A DNA stretch of 8,717 nucleotides from CAILHX01 sp036561085 (lineage in GTDB: Bacteria > Pseudomonadota > Gammaproteobacteria > Burkholderiales > Methylophilaceae), in contig DATBPY010000057.1 of assembly GCA_036561085.1 (NCBI GenBank), positions 1-8,717 of the forward strand, read 5' to 3'. Position numbers and translations under genes: made by a program. Shown piece by piece: positions 1-6,931 of this stretch. Positions within the stretch are counted from its first letter, which is position 1, and each line of letters opens with the position of its first letter. The notes beneath the pieces are model-generated. The model was not told the origin of the DNA. It made no database searches and saw only the letters and a list, made by a program, of their open reading frames with translations.

Positions 1-3
1 TTC

Positions 4-558
4 TTACAACGCCATCTCCAACTGCGCTTCCTGCGCCACGACGAATTGCGCATTCTCGTGTTCCAGCAACCAGCGTTTGCGCTCCAGGCCTCCGGCAAAC
101 CCAGTCAGCGAACCGTTCGCGCCAATGACGCGATGGCAAGGGACGACGATAGCGATAGGGTTAGAACCGTTCGCCAACCCTACAGCCCGTGCCGACGTAG
201 GGTGACGGATCTGCACTGCCAGCCCGCCGTAGCTCATGGTGCGCCCGACGGGAATACGACGTAATGCATTCCATACTTTGACCTGGAAAGCTGTGCCGCC
301 TGTCGCCGTCGGTACATCCTTGAGCGCGTTCATATCGCCAGCAAAATAAGCATCAAGCGCGTGGCGCACAGACGAAGGCTGGGTAGCGTTGCGTAAACGA
401 ATAGCATCTTTGCCGTAATGTTCGCGCAGCAACCTGTGCATGCGTTGCTCCATGCCTTGCCAGTCTACGGCGCGCAGGCGCTGCTGCTCGTCGGTCAATA
501 CCAGTAATTCGCCTACCGGCGAAGCGATACGTTCAAGAGTGAATGTTTGTTCATGCAT
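4..558 (-). CDS. ogt: Methylated-DNA--[protein]-cysteine S-methyltransferase (Ogt type)
   Basis: This 184-residue suicide repair protein would transfer the methyl group from O6-methylguanine (and O4-methylthymine) in DNA to its own cysteine, in the cytoplasm. The active-site motif PCHRV is at residues 140-144, with acceptor Cys141. The helix-turn-helix segment around SARAVGLAN (122-130) carries the likely arginine finger R124, and the GFAGGLERKRWLLEHE block (153-168) closes the typical C-terminal domain. Length fits the Ogt/MGMT family, and no Ada-type N-terminal domain is present. The ATG at 558 is supported by a GGAG Shine-Dalgarno (complement of 567-570) with an 8-nt spacer. A second gene for alkylation repair starts divergently 157 bp away, so shared control is likely. 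The TAA stop lies at 4-6, just inside the window edge, so the gene is complete. Family assignment is firm; ogt versus a generic MGMT name is a naming choice. Confidence 0.95.
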   Translation of the reverse strand: MHEQTFTLERIASPVGELLVLTDEQQRLRAVDWQGMEQRMHRLLREHYGKDAIRLRNATQPSSVRHALDAYFAGDMNALKDVPTATGGTAFQVKVWNALRRIPVGRTMSYGGLAVQIRHPTSARAVGLANGSNPIAIVVPCHRVIGANGSLTGFAGGLERKRWLLEHENAQFVVAQEAQLEMAL

Positions 559-575
559 GATGAAGACTCCACAGA

Positions 576-581
576 ATCATA
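576..581 (-). promoter_or_regulatory. Candidate -10 box for ogt
   Basis: Reading the minus strand, TATGAT (5 of 6 to the TATAAT consensus) lies 17 nt upstream of the ogt ATG and just upstream of its GGAG ribosome site. That would give a very short leader. I see no good -35 at 16-18 bp further upstream, so this would need an activator or is fortuitous. Confidence 0.3.
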
Positions 582-619
582 AAGAAGTGAAAGATACTCC
601 GGAAGCTGAACATGGGCTG

Positions 620-679
620 GCGGTTTTCGGACGTGAACAATGCATGATTTTAACCGCAATGTTGATGTCCGAAAACCGC
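620..679. repeat. 13-bp perfect inverted repeat between ogt and the ada-alkA fusion
   Basis: GCGGTTTTCGGAC at 620-632 is matched exactly by its reverse complement GTCCGAAAACCGC at 667-679, separated by 34 bp. The repeat is centred in the only intergenic region between two divergent alkylation-repair genes. It could be a two-site operator (half-sites centred 47 bp apart, about four and a half helical turns), or form a long-looped hairpin. The arms do not resemble the E. coli Ada box as I know it (AAAGCGCA core). Function is inferred from position only. Confidence 0.75.
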
Positions 680-689
680 TAGACATTAA
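662..689 (+). promoter_or_regulatory. Weak candidate promoter for the ada-alkA fusion
   Basis: TTGATG (662-667, 4 of 6 to TTGACA) and CATTAA (684-689, 3 of 6 to TATAAT) are 16 bp apart and would start transcription roughly 20 nt before the ATG at 716. The right arm of the inverted repeat (667-679) would fill the spacer, which is a classic position for a regulator. The hexamers are weak, so treat this as a candidate only. Confidence 0.25.
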
Positions 690-715
690 AACGTTCAGCG
701 CTCAATATCCGCAGC

Positions 716-2173
716 ATGGACCTGGATCATGATGCTTGTTACCGCGCAGTCAGTTTGCGCGATGCCCGTTTCGACGGCCGCTTTTTCACGGGTGTTAAAA
801 CGACGGGTATCTATTGCCGCCCCATCTGTCCGGCGCAAACCCCGCTGTCCAGGAATGTCGTGTTTTACCCTACCGCAGCGGCGGCACAGGAAGCCGGGTT
901 CCGCCCCTGCCTGCGTTGCCGTCCGGAAACTGCACCCAATCTTGGCGCGTGGCGCGGCACCTCGAATAGCGTATCGCGCGGATTGGCACTGATAGAACTG
1001 GGTGCGCTGGATGAAGGCAGCGTGGAAGCTTTGGCTGACAGATTAGGCTTGGGCGAGCGCCAACTCAGACGCCTGTTTCATCAACATCTGGGCGCAACGC
1101 CTATCGCTGTCGCGCAGACCCGCCGCGTGCATCTCGCTAAACAATTGCTCCACGAAACCAACCTGCCGATGGCAGAGATCGCGTTCGCTTCCGGTTTCGG
1201 CAGCATACGCCGCTTCAATGAGACTTTTCTCGCGCTATTCGGGCGGGCGCCCGGCGAATTGCGGCGTGCCATCAAACCGGAAGTCTCCGCCGGACCGCAA
1301 GGCGAGATCAGCCTGTTGCTGCGTTACCAGCCGCCTTACGACTGGCCCGGCATGCTGGAGTTCCTGCGCAAACGTGCCATGCCCGGCATCGAAGCAGTAA
1401 GCGGCGATACCTATATGCGCACCATACAACTAGACGGCATACAGGGCACGGTGTCGGTACGACCCGATAGCAGTAATGCGCTACGCGCGATGATCCGTTT
1501 TCCCAAACTCTCCGCGCTGCCCGTCATCATCGCGCGGCTGCGGCGCGTATTCGATCTCGCTGCCGACACTGCCGCCATCCACGCACATCTTGCGCAAGAC
1601 CCGGCACTGGCACCATTGATCGCAGCACGTCCGGGCTTGCGCATGCCGGGGGCATGGGATGGTTTTGAACTGGCGATACGCGCAGTACTCGGCCAGCAGA
1701 TCACGGTGAGCGCCGCAGTCAAGCTGGCCGGAAAACTGGTCGCGGCTTACGGCGACCCCATGAAAGAACCGGAAGGCGCGTTAACGCATATATTCCCGCA
1801 ACCGGCAGTATTGGCAAATGCAGACCTGAGCACTCTCGGTATGCCGCGCAGCCGCGCAGCAACGCTATCCGCCGTGGCGAAAGCCGCCATCGAAGACCCG
1901 CATCTTCTGGTTGCGAGCGGCGAACTGGAGGATGCCGTTTTGAAGTTGCGTGCGATACGCGGCATAGGGGAATGGACGGCGCACTATATCGCGTTGCGCC
2001 AATTGCGCGAACCGGATGCGTTCCCGGCGGCCGATGTCGGTTTGCTGCGTGCCATGGCGCTGCAGGAAGGACGCGACTTTACGCCAAGCGAGTTATCCGA
2101 ACGCGCCAATGCCTGGCGGCCATGGCGTGCCTACGCCGCACAGCACTTATGGGCGGCAACACCGGCAGGGTAA
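716..2173 (+). CDS. alkA: Ada-N / AraC-HTH / AlkA glycosylase fusion (DNA-3-methyladenine glycosylase II)
   Basis: This 485-residue protein combines sensing, DNA binding and base-excision repair of alkylated DNA. Residues about 5-75 form the Ada metal-binding domain: Cys34, Cys38, Cys65 and Cys68 match the four zinc ligands of E. coli Ada, and Cys34 is the equivalent of the methylphosphotriester acceptor Cys38. Residues about 85-185 are an AraC-type double HTH (the second helix pair ends SGFGSIRRFNETFLALFGRAPGELRR in family style). Residues about 197-480 are AlkA: an AlkA N-domain beginning LLLRYQPPYDW, then the HhH-GPD fold with LRAIRGIGEWTA (411-422) and the likely catalytic Asp440 in FPAAD. 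The glycosylase would excise 3-methyladenine and related lesions. Such fusions are common in proteobacteria. No strong Shine-Dalgarno precedes the ATG at 716, but the Ada domain begins right there, so the start is credible. It is convergent with the next gene, with 13 bp between the stop codons. Confidence 0.93.
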   Translation: MDLDHDACYRAVSLRDARFDGRFFTGVKTTGIYCRPICPAQTPLSRNVVFYPTAAAAQEAGFRPCLRCRPETAPNLGAWRGTSNSVSRGLALIELGALDEGSVEALADRLGLGERQLRRLFHQHLGATPIAVAQTRRVHLAKQLLHETNLPMAEIAFASGFGSIRRFNETFLALFGRAPGELRRAIKPEVSAGPQGEISLLLRYQPPYDWPGMLEFLRKRAMPGIEAVSGDTYMRTIQLDGIQGTVSVRPDSSNALRAMIRFPKLSALPVIIARLRRVFDLAADTAAIHAHLAQDPALAPLIAARPGLRMPGAWDGFELAIRAVLGQQITVSAAVKLAGKLVAAYGDPMKEPEGALTHIFPQPAVLANADLSTLGMPRSRAATLSAVAKAAIEDPHLLVASGELEDAVLKLRAIRGIGEWTAHYIALRQLREPDAFPAADVGLLRAMALQEGRDFTPSELSERANAWRPWRAYAAQHLWAATPAG

Positions 2174-2186
2174 TTATTAGGTGTGA

Positions 2187-2540
2187 TCAGTGTTTCTTTC
2201 CAGGCTCAAAGTGCTTCGACACCACGAGCTGTTTTGCCGAATAACCGACTGTCCATGAATTCAGCATATGGTCGTAATGCGCTTCCTGCACGCAACGGCC
2301 GTCGTTCGCACCGCGGCTTTCGGTTTCCCACCACAACTGATCGCCGCAGGCAGTTAGTTTATCGGGCGCACCCAATAGCGCGATGACCATGCTTTGAGGC
2401 GCATTCATCTCTATGCGTTGAAAAGCGAATTCCTCTCGCTTATCGAATACCCAGTTGAGAGCGAGCACTAACAACACAAAAATGACGATAGCGGCGGGCG
2501 CAAGGATCAACTTATTTTGTAGCTTCTTATTTGTTTTCAT
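2187..2540 (-). CDS. Small membrane-anchored protein of unknown function
   Basis: I do not recognise this 117-residue protein by family. It starts with a short basic stretch (MKTNKKLQNK), then a single hydrophobic helix at about residues 11-32, so it is probably an inner-membrane protein with its C-terminal domain in the periplasm, or an uncleaved signal anchor. There is no lipobox cysteine. The soluble part has a segment, APQSMVIALLGAPDKLTACG (47-66), that recalls the 'G.P' turn of SmpA/BamE-like (BLIP-fold) domains, with Cys65 and Cys83 placed to form a disulfide. A GAAAG stretch a few bases before the ATG could serve as ribosome site. It follows the diguanylate cyclase gene by 44 bp on the same strand and may be the last gene of that unit. 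Confidence 0.7.
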   Translation of the reverse strand: MKTNKKLQNKLILAPAAIVIFVLLVLALNWVFDKREEFAFQRIEMNAPQSMVIALLGAPDKLTACGDQLWWETESRGANDGRCVQEAHYDHMLNSWTVGYSAKQLVVSKHFEPGKKH

Positions 2541-2584
2541 ATTGCTTTCATGTGGTTACCGGTTGATTTAGTACGTATCGTGAT

Positions 2585-3541
2585 TTAATGCTTACGTTTC
2601 TCTTCGTACATCAGTCTGTCCGCCTCTTTCATCGCGCCTTGCAGGCCATCTGAAGAATTACGGATGGTGATACCGATAGAGGCTTTGACGTTCCGTTCGG
2701 CAAGCGCTTTGCGGGTACGCGCCAGCAAGGCATCGGCCCGGGTTTGATCGCATTCAATGGCGATGATGCCGAACTCGTCGCCGCCCAACCGCGCCACGAT
2801 GTCGATCTCACGCGCCGCAACTCGCAGAGCTTCGGCAGCGCGTACGATCAGCGCATCGCCCGCAGCGTGGCCTTCGCTGTCGTTCACCTGCTTCAACTCA
2901 TCCAAGTCTATGGACATCACCGCCGCCGGGTGGCCGTAACGACGGCAGCGCTCTTCTTCCCTCGCCAGCAACTGATCCCACGCGCGACGGTTGAGCAACT
3001 GTGTCTGCGCGTCGGTTTGCGATTCCAGTTCCAGGCGTTCGATCAGGCGTGCTTCCTCTTCTAACTTCAGTTCTGCATCGAGGATGGAACTTAATAACGA
3101 CGCCAACAACTCGATCAGTTCCAGATCGTCGGCGATAGCCACAGGCTGGGAATCCGGATCTATCGCGCACAATGTGCCGAACAGCGAACCATCGGCATTG
3201 GTCAACGGGATGCCGACATAGGCTTTGATCGGGACTTTGCACCCAATCACCGCCGCAGCATAGGCCGGAACCAGATTGGAATCGGGCGCGATGCGCGGGC
3301 CATTGCCCTTGACCATTTCAGAACAGAACGACTCGGCCCAACTCAATGTAGTGCCGGGCGTGAGCCCGTAGCCGTGGTCTTCCGTCTGCAGCACGATCCA
3401 GTTGTCGCCCTCGGTACGAGTCAGCATCCACAGATCGAACCCGTAGCGCTTGTGCAGGAAGCTAAGTACGGCCTGACCTGCGGACTCGAAGTCCCTGAAC
3501 GAAAGATCAATCATCGTATTTGATGTATTTGAATCTTGCAT
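2585..3541 (-). CDS. GAF-GGDEF diguanylate cyclase
   Basis: This 318-residue soluble protein would make cyclic di-GMP from two GTP. Residues about 15-155 look like a GAF sensor domain (including FGTLCAIDPD, 121-130, the usual GAF C-terminal signature). A short charged helix (about 156-175) links it to the GGDEF domain (about 176-318). Visible motifs are DLDELKQVND (212-221), an intact GGDEF (253-257), the inhibitory I-site RxxD (R244-D247) exactly five residues before it, ASIGIT (287-292) and ADRLMYEEK (307-315). The cyclase should therefore be active and product-inhibited. There is no membrane helix, so the signal is sensed in the cytoplasm; the ligand is unknown. Two starts are possible: ATG at 3541 (35-bp overlap with the upstream dehydratase gene) and ATG at 3514 (MIDLSF, 8-bp overlap). 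The first nine residues look unconserved, so 3514 may be the true start, but neither has a strong ribosome site. Confidence 0.93.
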   Translation of the reverse strand: MQDSNTSNTMIDLSFRDFESAGQAVLSFLHKRYGFDLWMLTRTEGDNWIVLQTEDHGYGLTPGTTLSWAESFCSEMVKGNGPRIAPDSNLVPAYAAAVIGCKVPIKAYVGIPLTNADGSLFGTLCAIDPDSQPVAIADDLELIELLASLLSSILDAELKLEEEARLIERLELESQTDAQTQLLNRRAWDQLLAREEERCRRYGHPAAVMSIDLDELKQVNDSEGHAAGDALIVRAAEALRVAAREIDIVARLGGDEFGIIAIECDQTRADALLARTRKALAERNVKASIGITIRNSSDGLQGAMKEADRLMYEEKRKH

Positions 3542-3887
3542 CTTCGTTGGGTGTGCCTTCCAGCGCGCCGCCCTCTTTGCCCGGTTGCCAGCCGATCACT
3601 TCTTCTATCTTCTTTGCCAGCAAAAGGTCCTTGTCGGTGATGCCCTTGGCGGTGTGCGTCATCAGTTTCACGATGACGAAGGCATACGACACGGTCAGAT
3701 CCGGGTGATGCCAGGCGGCTTCTGCCAAGTGACCGACGGTGTTGACCACCATCAAGGTGGCTTTCCAGCCGCTGGTCTTGTATTTGCGGCGTATCCAGCC
3801 GTCTTCCAACGCCCAATGCGGCAGTTCCGCAGCCAGCTTGGCATTGACTTCTTCTACGCTATAGACACGTTCATTCGAGGTTTCCAT
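3507..3887 (-). CDS. phhB: 4a-hydroxytetrahydrobiopterin (pterin-4a-carbinolamine) dehydratase
   Basis: This 126-residue cytoplasmic enzyme family dehydrates 4a-hydroxy-tetrahydropterins, regenerating quinonoid dihydropterin after aromatic hydroxylation. The signature is clear: AEAAWHHPDLTVSY with His60, His61 and Pro62, then VKLMTH with His78, then the GITDKDLLLAKKIEEV helix (82-97). The family core ends near residue 100; about 26 further residues, rich in Gly, Glu and Lys (QPGKEGGALEGTPNEDARFK), form a C-terminal extension. The ATG at 3887 has a GGAG Shine-Dalgarno. It lies 55 bp after the mfnE-like gene; TAAAAT (complement of 3929-3934) in that gap could be a -10 box but has no clear -35. 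No phenylalanine hydroxylase is in view, so a role tied to the pterin cofactor genes upstream is possible but inferred. The symbol is a family name, not proof of a phenylalanine pathway. Confidence 0.92.
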   Translation of the reverse strand: METSNERVYSVEEVNAKLAAELPHWALEDGWIRRKYKTSGWKATLMVVNTVGHLAEAAWHHPDLTVSYAFVIVKLMTHTAKGITDKDLLLAKKIEEVIGWQPGKEGGALEGTPNEDARFKYIKYDD

Positions 3888-3942
3888 TATTCATTCTCCA
3901 AGTTGCTCTCATTAGTCTTTTGACTGTTATTTTACGCTCGCC

Positions 3943-4518
3943 TTACTTTACTCTTTCCATATCCGGTTTCACTATGGCAGTGAATCTTTCCAATTCGGTT
4001 TTCCTCAGCACCGTCACCGGACAAGGCAAACCGGCGGCAAAGCCTTCAAAAGCTGCATCCAGCAATGTGTTCGGTTCACTGCTATCTTCCGTTGCTTTCA
4101 CCAGCACCAGATGCCTGGGCTTGATGCGTTTTGCCAGCCATGCTGCCAGGCTGTCGGAAGTGACATCCCAAGTCTTGGGGATCTTCTCATCCGCCAGCAC
4201 CATCACACTCGGCAGCCAGACAATGGCCCTATGCTGCCAGCTGCGTTCGGCGATCTCCAGCTCGGTACTGGCCGCCACCAGTGCAGGATTCAATGCCAGC
4301 AGCACCCTGGCATATTGATCCATTGCCAGCACTGCCAGCCGATGCGCCGTGGCATCGTCGAAGCCTGCGGTCTGCTGTGCCTGGCGCACCGCATCTGCAA
4401 ACACGCCGCCGCCCGGCACGATGACGATGCGACCGTCACTGGTCTGCGCGATGGCCTCCAGCCAGCGCGGCAATGCCGCCGAGCCCAACAGGCTGCCGCC
4501 CAGCTTAACGATGACCAT
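3943..4518 (-). CDS. mfnE: MfnE-like amino acid kinase-fold protein (methanofuran-type cofactor biosynthesis)
   Basis: This 191-residue protein has the amino acid kinase fold: VKLGGS at 4-9 with Lys5, PGGG at 35-38, WDVTSDS (117-123) and LVLVKA (137-142), which correspond to the phosphate-, substrate- and nucleotide-binding elements of aspartokinase/uridylate-kinase relatives. It is short and lacks regulatory domains. In Methanocaldococcus, MfnE phosphorylates the aminomethylfuran phosphate to a diphosphate before coupling to glutamyl-tyramine. Methylotrophic bacteria carry related kinases in their C1 clusters. The assignment here rests on fold motifs plus the mfnF- and mfnD-like neighbours, so the exact substrate is inferred. 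The ATG at 4518 is 2 nt past the pabB stop and has an AAGGAAG Shine-Dalgarno inside the pabB end, so it is probably translationally coupled. Alternative: an uncharacterised kinase of another cofactor step. Confidence 0.82.
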   Translation of the reverse strand: MVIVKLGGSLLGSAALPRWLEAIAQTSDGRIVIVPGGGVFADAVRQAQQTAGFDDATAHRLAVLAMDQYARVLLALNPALVAASTELEIAERSWQHRAIVWLPSVMVLADEKIPKTWDVTSDSLAAWLAKRIKPRHLVLVKATEDSSEPNTLLDAAFEGFAAGLPCPVTVLRKTELERFTAIVKPDMERVK

Positions 4519-4520
4519 TA

Positions 4521-5897
4521 TTATTCTTCCTTATAAAAATGCTGCATCAGTTGCAGCATATTGGCCGCTTTATCCAAAGTCTCCAAATATTCTTTATCGG
4601 CTTGCGAGTCTGCCACGATGCCGCCGCCTGCATAGAACCGCATGCTGCCGTGGGAATGGACCGCAGTGCGGATGGCGATGCTGGTATCCATATTACCGTC
4701 GAAGCCGATATAGCCTATCGCGCCGCAATACACGCCGCGTCGGTGCGGCTCCAGTTCTTCTATGATTTGCATAGACCGCAATTTAGGCGCACCGGTGATA
4801 GAGCCGCCGGGGAATGCGCCGCGCAACAGATGCAGTGCAGTGTGTCCTGGCGCCAGACGACCCGTCACCGTGCTCACTAAATGATGGACATTGGCAAAAC
4901 TCTCCAGTTCAAACATGCGCTCGGCACGCACAGTGCCGGGCGCGCAATGCTTGCCGATATCGTTACGCAGCAGATCCACGATCATCAGGTTCTCGGCCCG
5001 GTCTTTACTGCTGGTAATGAGTTGTTGCGCGTTGGCTTTATCCTGTACCGGGTCGGCACTACGCGGGCGAGTGCCTTTGATCGGCCGCGTTTCCACCAGA
5101 CCGCGGCGCAACTGCAAAAAGCGTTCAGGCGAAGCGGAAACGATCTGCATATCCGGCAGGTTGAGGAATGCAGCAAACGGTGCAGGGCTTTGTGTTCTTA
5201 ATACTTGGTAAGCCTGCCAGGCATCGCCTTCGGCCTTGGCCGAGAAACGCTGCGCCAGATTCACCTGATAACAATCGCCATCCAGGATGTAGCGCTGTAT
5301 GCGCTGAAATGCCTGCGCATACAGCGCTTCATTCATATTGGCGGTGACCGGCGAGGTTACCTTGAAAGTATTTTTTGCAGGCTCTTCCTGAGCGGTAAAC
5401 AGCGCGACCAGATTGCCCCAATGCTGGCGCGTCAGCGGTGCGCGCCCGTAACTCGCCAGAAAACTGCGCCGCTCCTGATGATCCACCACCACTGCCCAGT
5501 CGTAGATACCCACCTGCATTTCCGGCAGCGGCTCATCATCTTGCGCAGTAACAGGTAAGTTCTCGAGCCGTCGCGCCAGGTCATATCCAAAATAACCCAT
5601 CGCGCCGCCCATGAATGGCAAGTCGCCCTGCGGTTCCGGTTGCCGCCCGAGGAAGTCGCGCACCAACCCGAACGGGTCTTCGCGCGAGATCTGGCTGCCG
5701 GTGGGTTCTATGATTTCGGTAAGGTCGCCCTTGCTGGTGAGCGTGATGACCGGGTCGGCGACCATGATGTCGTAACGCCCTGCTTGCGGGCTGCCTATCC
5801 CGCTATCCAGGAATATAGCCCAGGGCTTGTGCGCGATCTTGTTGAACAGGATGGCGCTGTCGGGGTGGTAGCTGAGTTCGGTGATTAGCGGTGTCAT
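4521..5897 (-). CDS. pabB: Aminodeoxychorismate synthase component I
   Basis: This 458-residue enzyme aminates chorismate to 4-amino-4-deoxychorismate using ammonia from a glutaminase partner (PabA), the first committed step to p-aminobenzoate. The chorismate-binding motifs are complete: PIKGT at 272-276 with Lys274, the lysine that separates PabB from TrpE (which has alanine), LLRNDIG (309-315), FPGGSITGAPK (362-372) and GGGIVADS (424-431). Length matches stand-alone PabB; there is no fused PabA glutaminase and no C-terminal PabC lyase, and neither gene is in this window. Its ATG shares one base with the TAA stop of the mfnF-like gene (TAATG, 5895-5899). The downstream mfnE-like gene starts 2 nt after its stop. 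p-Aminobenzoate feeds folate and also the ribofuranosyl-aminobenzene precursor of H4MPT, which explains this location. Confidence 0.95.
   Translation of the reverse strand: MTPLITELSYHPDSAILFNKIAHKPWAIFLDSGIGSPQAGRYDIMVADPVITLTSKGDLTEIIEPTGSQISREDPFGLVRDFLGRQPEPQGDLPFMGGAMGYFGYDLARRLENLPVTAQDDEPLPEMQVGIYDWAVVVDHQERRSFLASYGRAPLTRQHWGNLVALFTAQEEPAKNTFKVTSPVTANMNEALYAQAFQRIQRYILDGDCYQVNLAQRFSAKAEGDAWQAYQVLRTQSPAPFAAFLNLPDMQIVSASPERFLQLRRGLVETRPIKGTRPRSADPVQDKANAQQLITSSKDRAENLMIVDLLRNDIGKHCAPGTVRAERMFELESFANVHHLVSTVTGRLAPGHTALHLLRGAFPGGSITGAPKLRSMQIIEELEPHRRGVYCGAIGYIGFDGNMDTSIAIRTAVHSHGSMRFYAGGGIVADSQADKEYLETLDKAANMLQLMQHFYKEE
4531..4559 (-). terminator. Terminator-like hairpin at the 3' end of pabB
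   Basis: On the minus strand ATGCTGCA (4552-4559) pairs perfectly with TGCAGCAT (4539-4546) over a 5-nt loop, followed at once by TTTTATAA. An 8-bp stem plus a U-rich tail resembles an intrinsic terminator, but it lies inside the last codons of pabB (MLQLMQHFY) and about 20 nt before the mfnE-like start. It could act as a partial attenuator or an mRNA processing or stability element. Repeated Met/Gln/Leu codons may also explain it by chance; only half the stem pairs are G-C. Confidence 0.4.
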
Positions 5898-6931
5898 TAG
5901 GTGTTACCTGCCAGCCATGCTATAGCATATGCCGGTGCGCAAACCGCTGCCCACTCGCTGGCTTCACCTTCTATCAGGTCGGCGAAATCGATATAAGACC
6001 GTCCGCTTTTTTGCGCGATCTGCCGTACTACTGCCCGCCCTACTCCCGCGCCCACGATAGGCGAATCGGACGGCAACGAAGCAGCCACGGTTTGCGCAGC
6101 GGCAGCGAAGTCTTGCAATTGAGTGTTGGCGATGAAATGCGCCAGCGCCTGCCATGCCAGCAGCGGCGCGTCTTCGACATCATGTCCTACCATGCGCGCC
6201 AGCCTGCGCGCACTTTCCAGCGGCGACTTGCCCTTGCCGTCGGCGGTGTCGCTCATGTCATGTTCGCTTTCCAGCTTACCGGTGAGTCTGTACACATCCG
6301 CCATGGTGGCAAAATGTTCGGCAGCGATACGTTGCATCTGCCCATTGAACGGTACACGCTGCACGACTGCCATCACCGGTGTGCGTATCAATCCGCTATA
6401 GATCAATTCGCTTGTGGTGAGTCTCGCGGCATCGGTCAGGCCTTGCGGCTGCGGCTCGCCGTCTTGTATTTTGATGATATCGGTAGTGGTGCTGCCCATG
6501 TCCATCAGCAAAGCGTTTGGTACGAGCTGTGCAACAAACCGGCTACTCGCCACCCAGTTGGCGGAAGCGATCCTGGCGGTATGTTTTGGGACTTGCGCCG
6601 CATCGATCAAGCCCGACTCACCGGCATAAAAACGAATACGAGTATCGGGCAATAGACGTTGCATGGCGGCGCTGATCTCGATCACGCCGTCATGCCGTGC
6701 AGGAAAGATATCGGCCAGTTCGCCCGTCATGGTGACGGCATGCTGTGCACCACTGCCCAGCTTGCGGGTGGCGGCTTCCACTGCCTGTTGCAACCGCTCC
6801 ATGCCGTGCCATAGTTGGCAGGGGAATTGTTCCACCGCCAACGCTTTGCCTGCGGCATCCACGCGCGCGACCTTAAGATGCGCGCCGCCGACATCCCAAC
6901 CCAGAATGTCAGAGTTTGACGGTGACGACAT
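5897..6931 (-). CDS. mfnF: H4MPT-linked C1 transfer pathway protein, MfnF-like (hydantoinase/ASKHA fold)
   Basis: This 344-residue protein has the actin/hexokinase (ASKHA) ATP-binding layout seen in hydantoinase A/oxoprolinase relatives: GWDVGGAHLK (11-20), MDMGSTTTDI (143-152) and GAGVG (294-298). It matches the family usually annotated 'H4MPT-linked C1 transfer pathway protein', found in methanogens and methylotrophs. The archaeal MfnF couples the furan diphosphate to glutamyl-tyramine, giving the methanofuran core; I place this protein in that relationship from family memory and gene context, so the reaction is inferred. The ATG at 6931 was chosen because the conserved DILGWDVGG follows it directly; an upstream ATG at 6997 would add 22 residues with no family look. 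It overlaps the ATP-grasp gene by 23 bp, and its TAA shares a base with the pabB ATG, so expression with both is likely coupled. Confidence 0.85.
   Translation of the reverse strand: MSSPSNSDILGWDVGGAHLKVARVDAAGKALAVEQFPCQLWHGMERLQQAVEAATRKLGSGAQHAVTMTGELADIFPARHDGVIEISAAMQRLLPDTRIRFYAGESGLIDAAQVPKHTARIASANWVASSRFVAQLVPNALLMDMGSTTTDIIKIQDGEPQPQGLTDAARLTTSELIYSGLIRTPVMAVVQRVPFNGQMQRIAAEHFATMADVYRLTGKLESEHDMSDTADGKGKSPLESARRLARMVGHDVEDAPLLAWQALAHFIANTQLQDFAAAAQTVAASLPSDSPIVGAGVGRAVVRQIAQKSGRSYIDFADLIEGEASEWAAVCAPAYAIAWLAGNT

Noticed and set aside
3911..3934. Possible terminator AGTC-TTTT-GACT between the mfnE-like and dehydratase genes
   Set aside because: A 4-bp AT-containing stem is too weak, and on the coding strand no U-run follows it.
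4090..4340. Recurrent CCAGCA-type hexamers on the plus strand, suggestive of a repeat array
   Set aside because: Spacing is irregular and the copies simply encode Leu/Val/Ala-rich strands of the kinase on the other strand.
4521..5897. Anthranilate synthase component I (TrpE) as alternative for pabB
   Set aside because: The PIKGT lysine at 274 is the PabB-type residue (TrpE has PIAGT), and there are no trp neighbours.
5891..6655. Long plus-strand open frame (254 codons) antisense to the mfnF-like gene
   Set aside because: Its translation is rich in Cys, His and Arg with no family motif, while the minus strand carries clear ASKHA motifs; it is a shadow frame.
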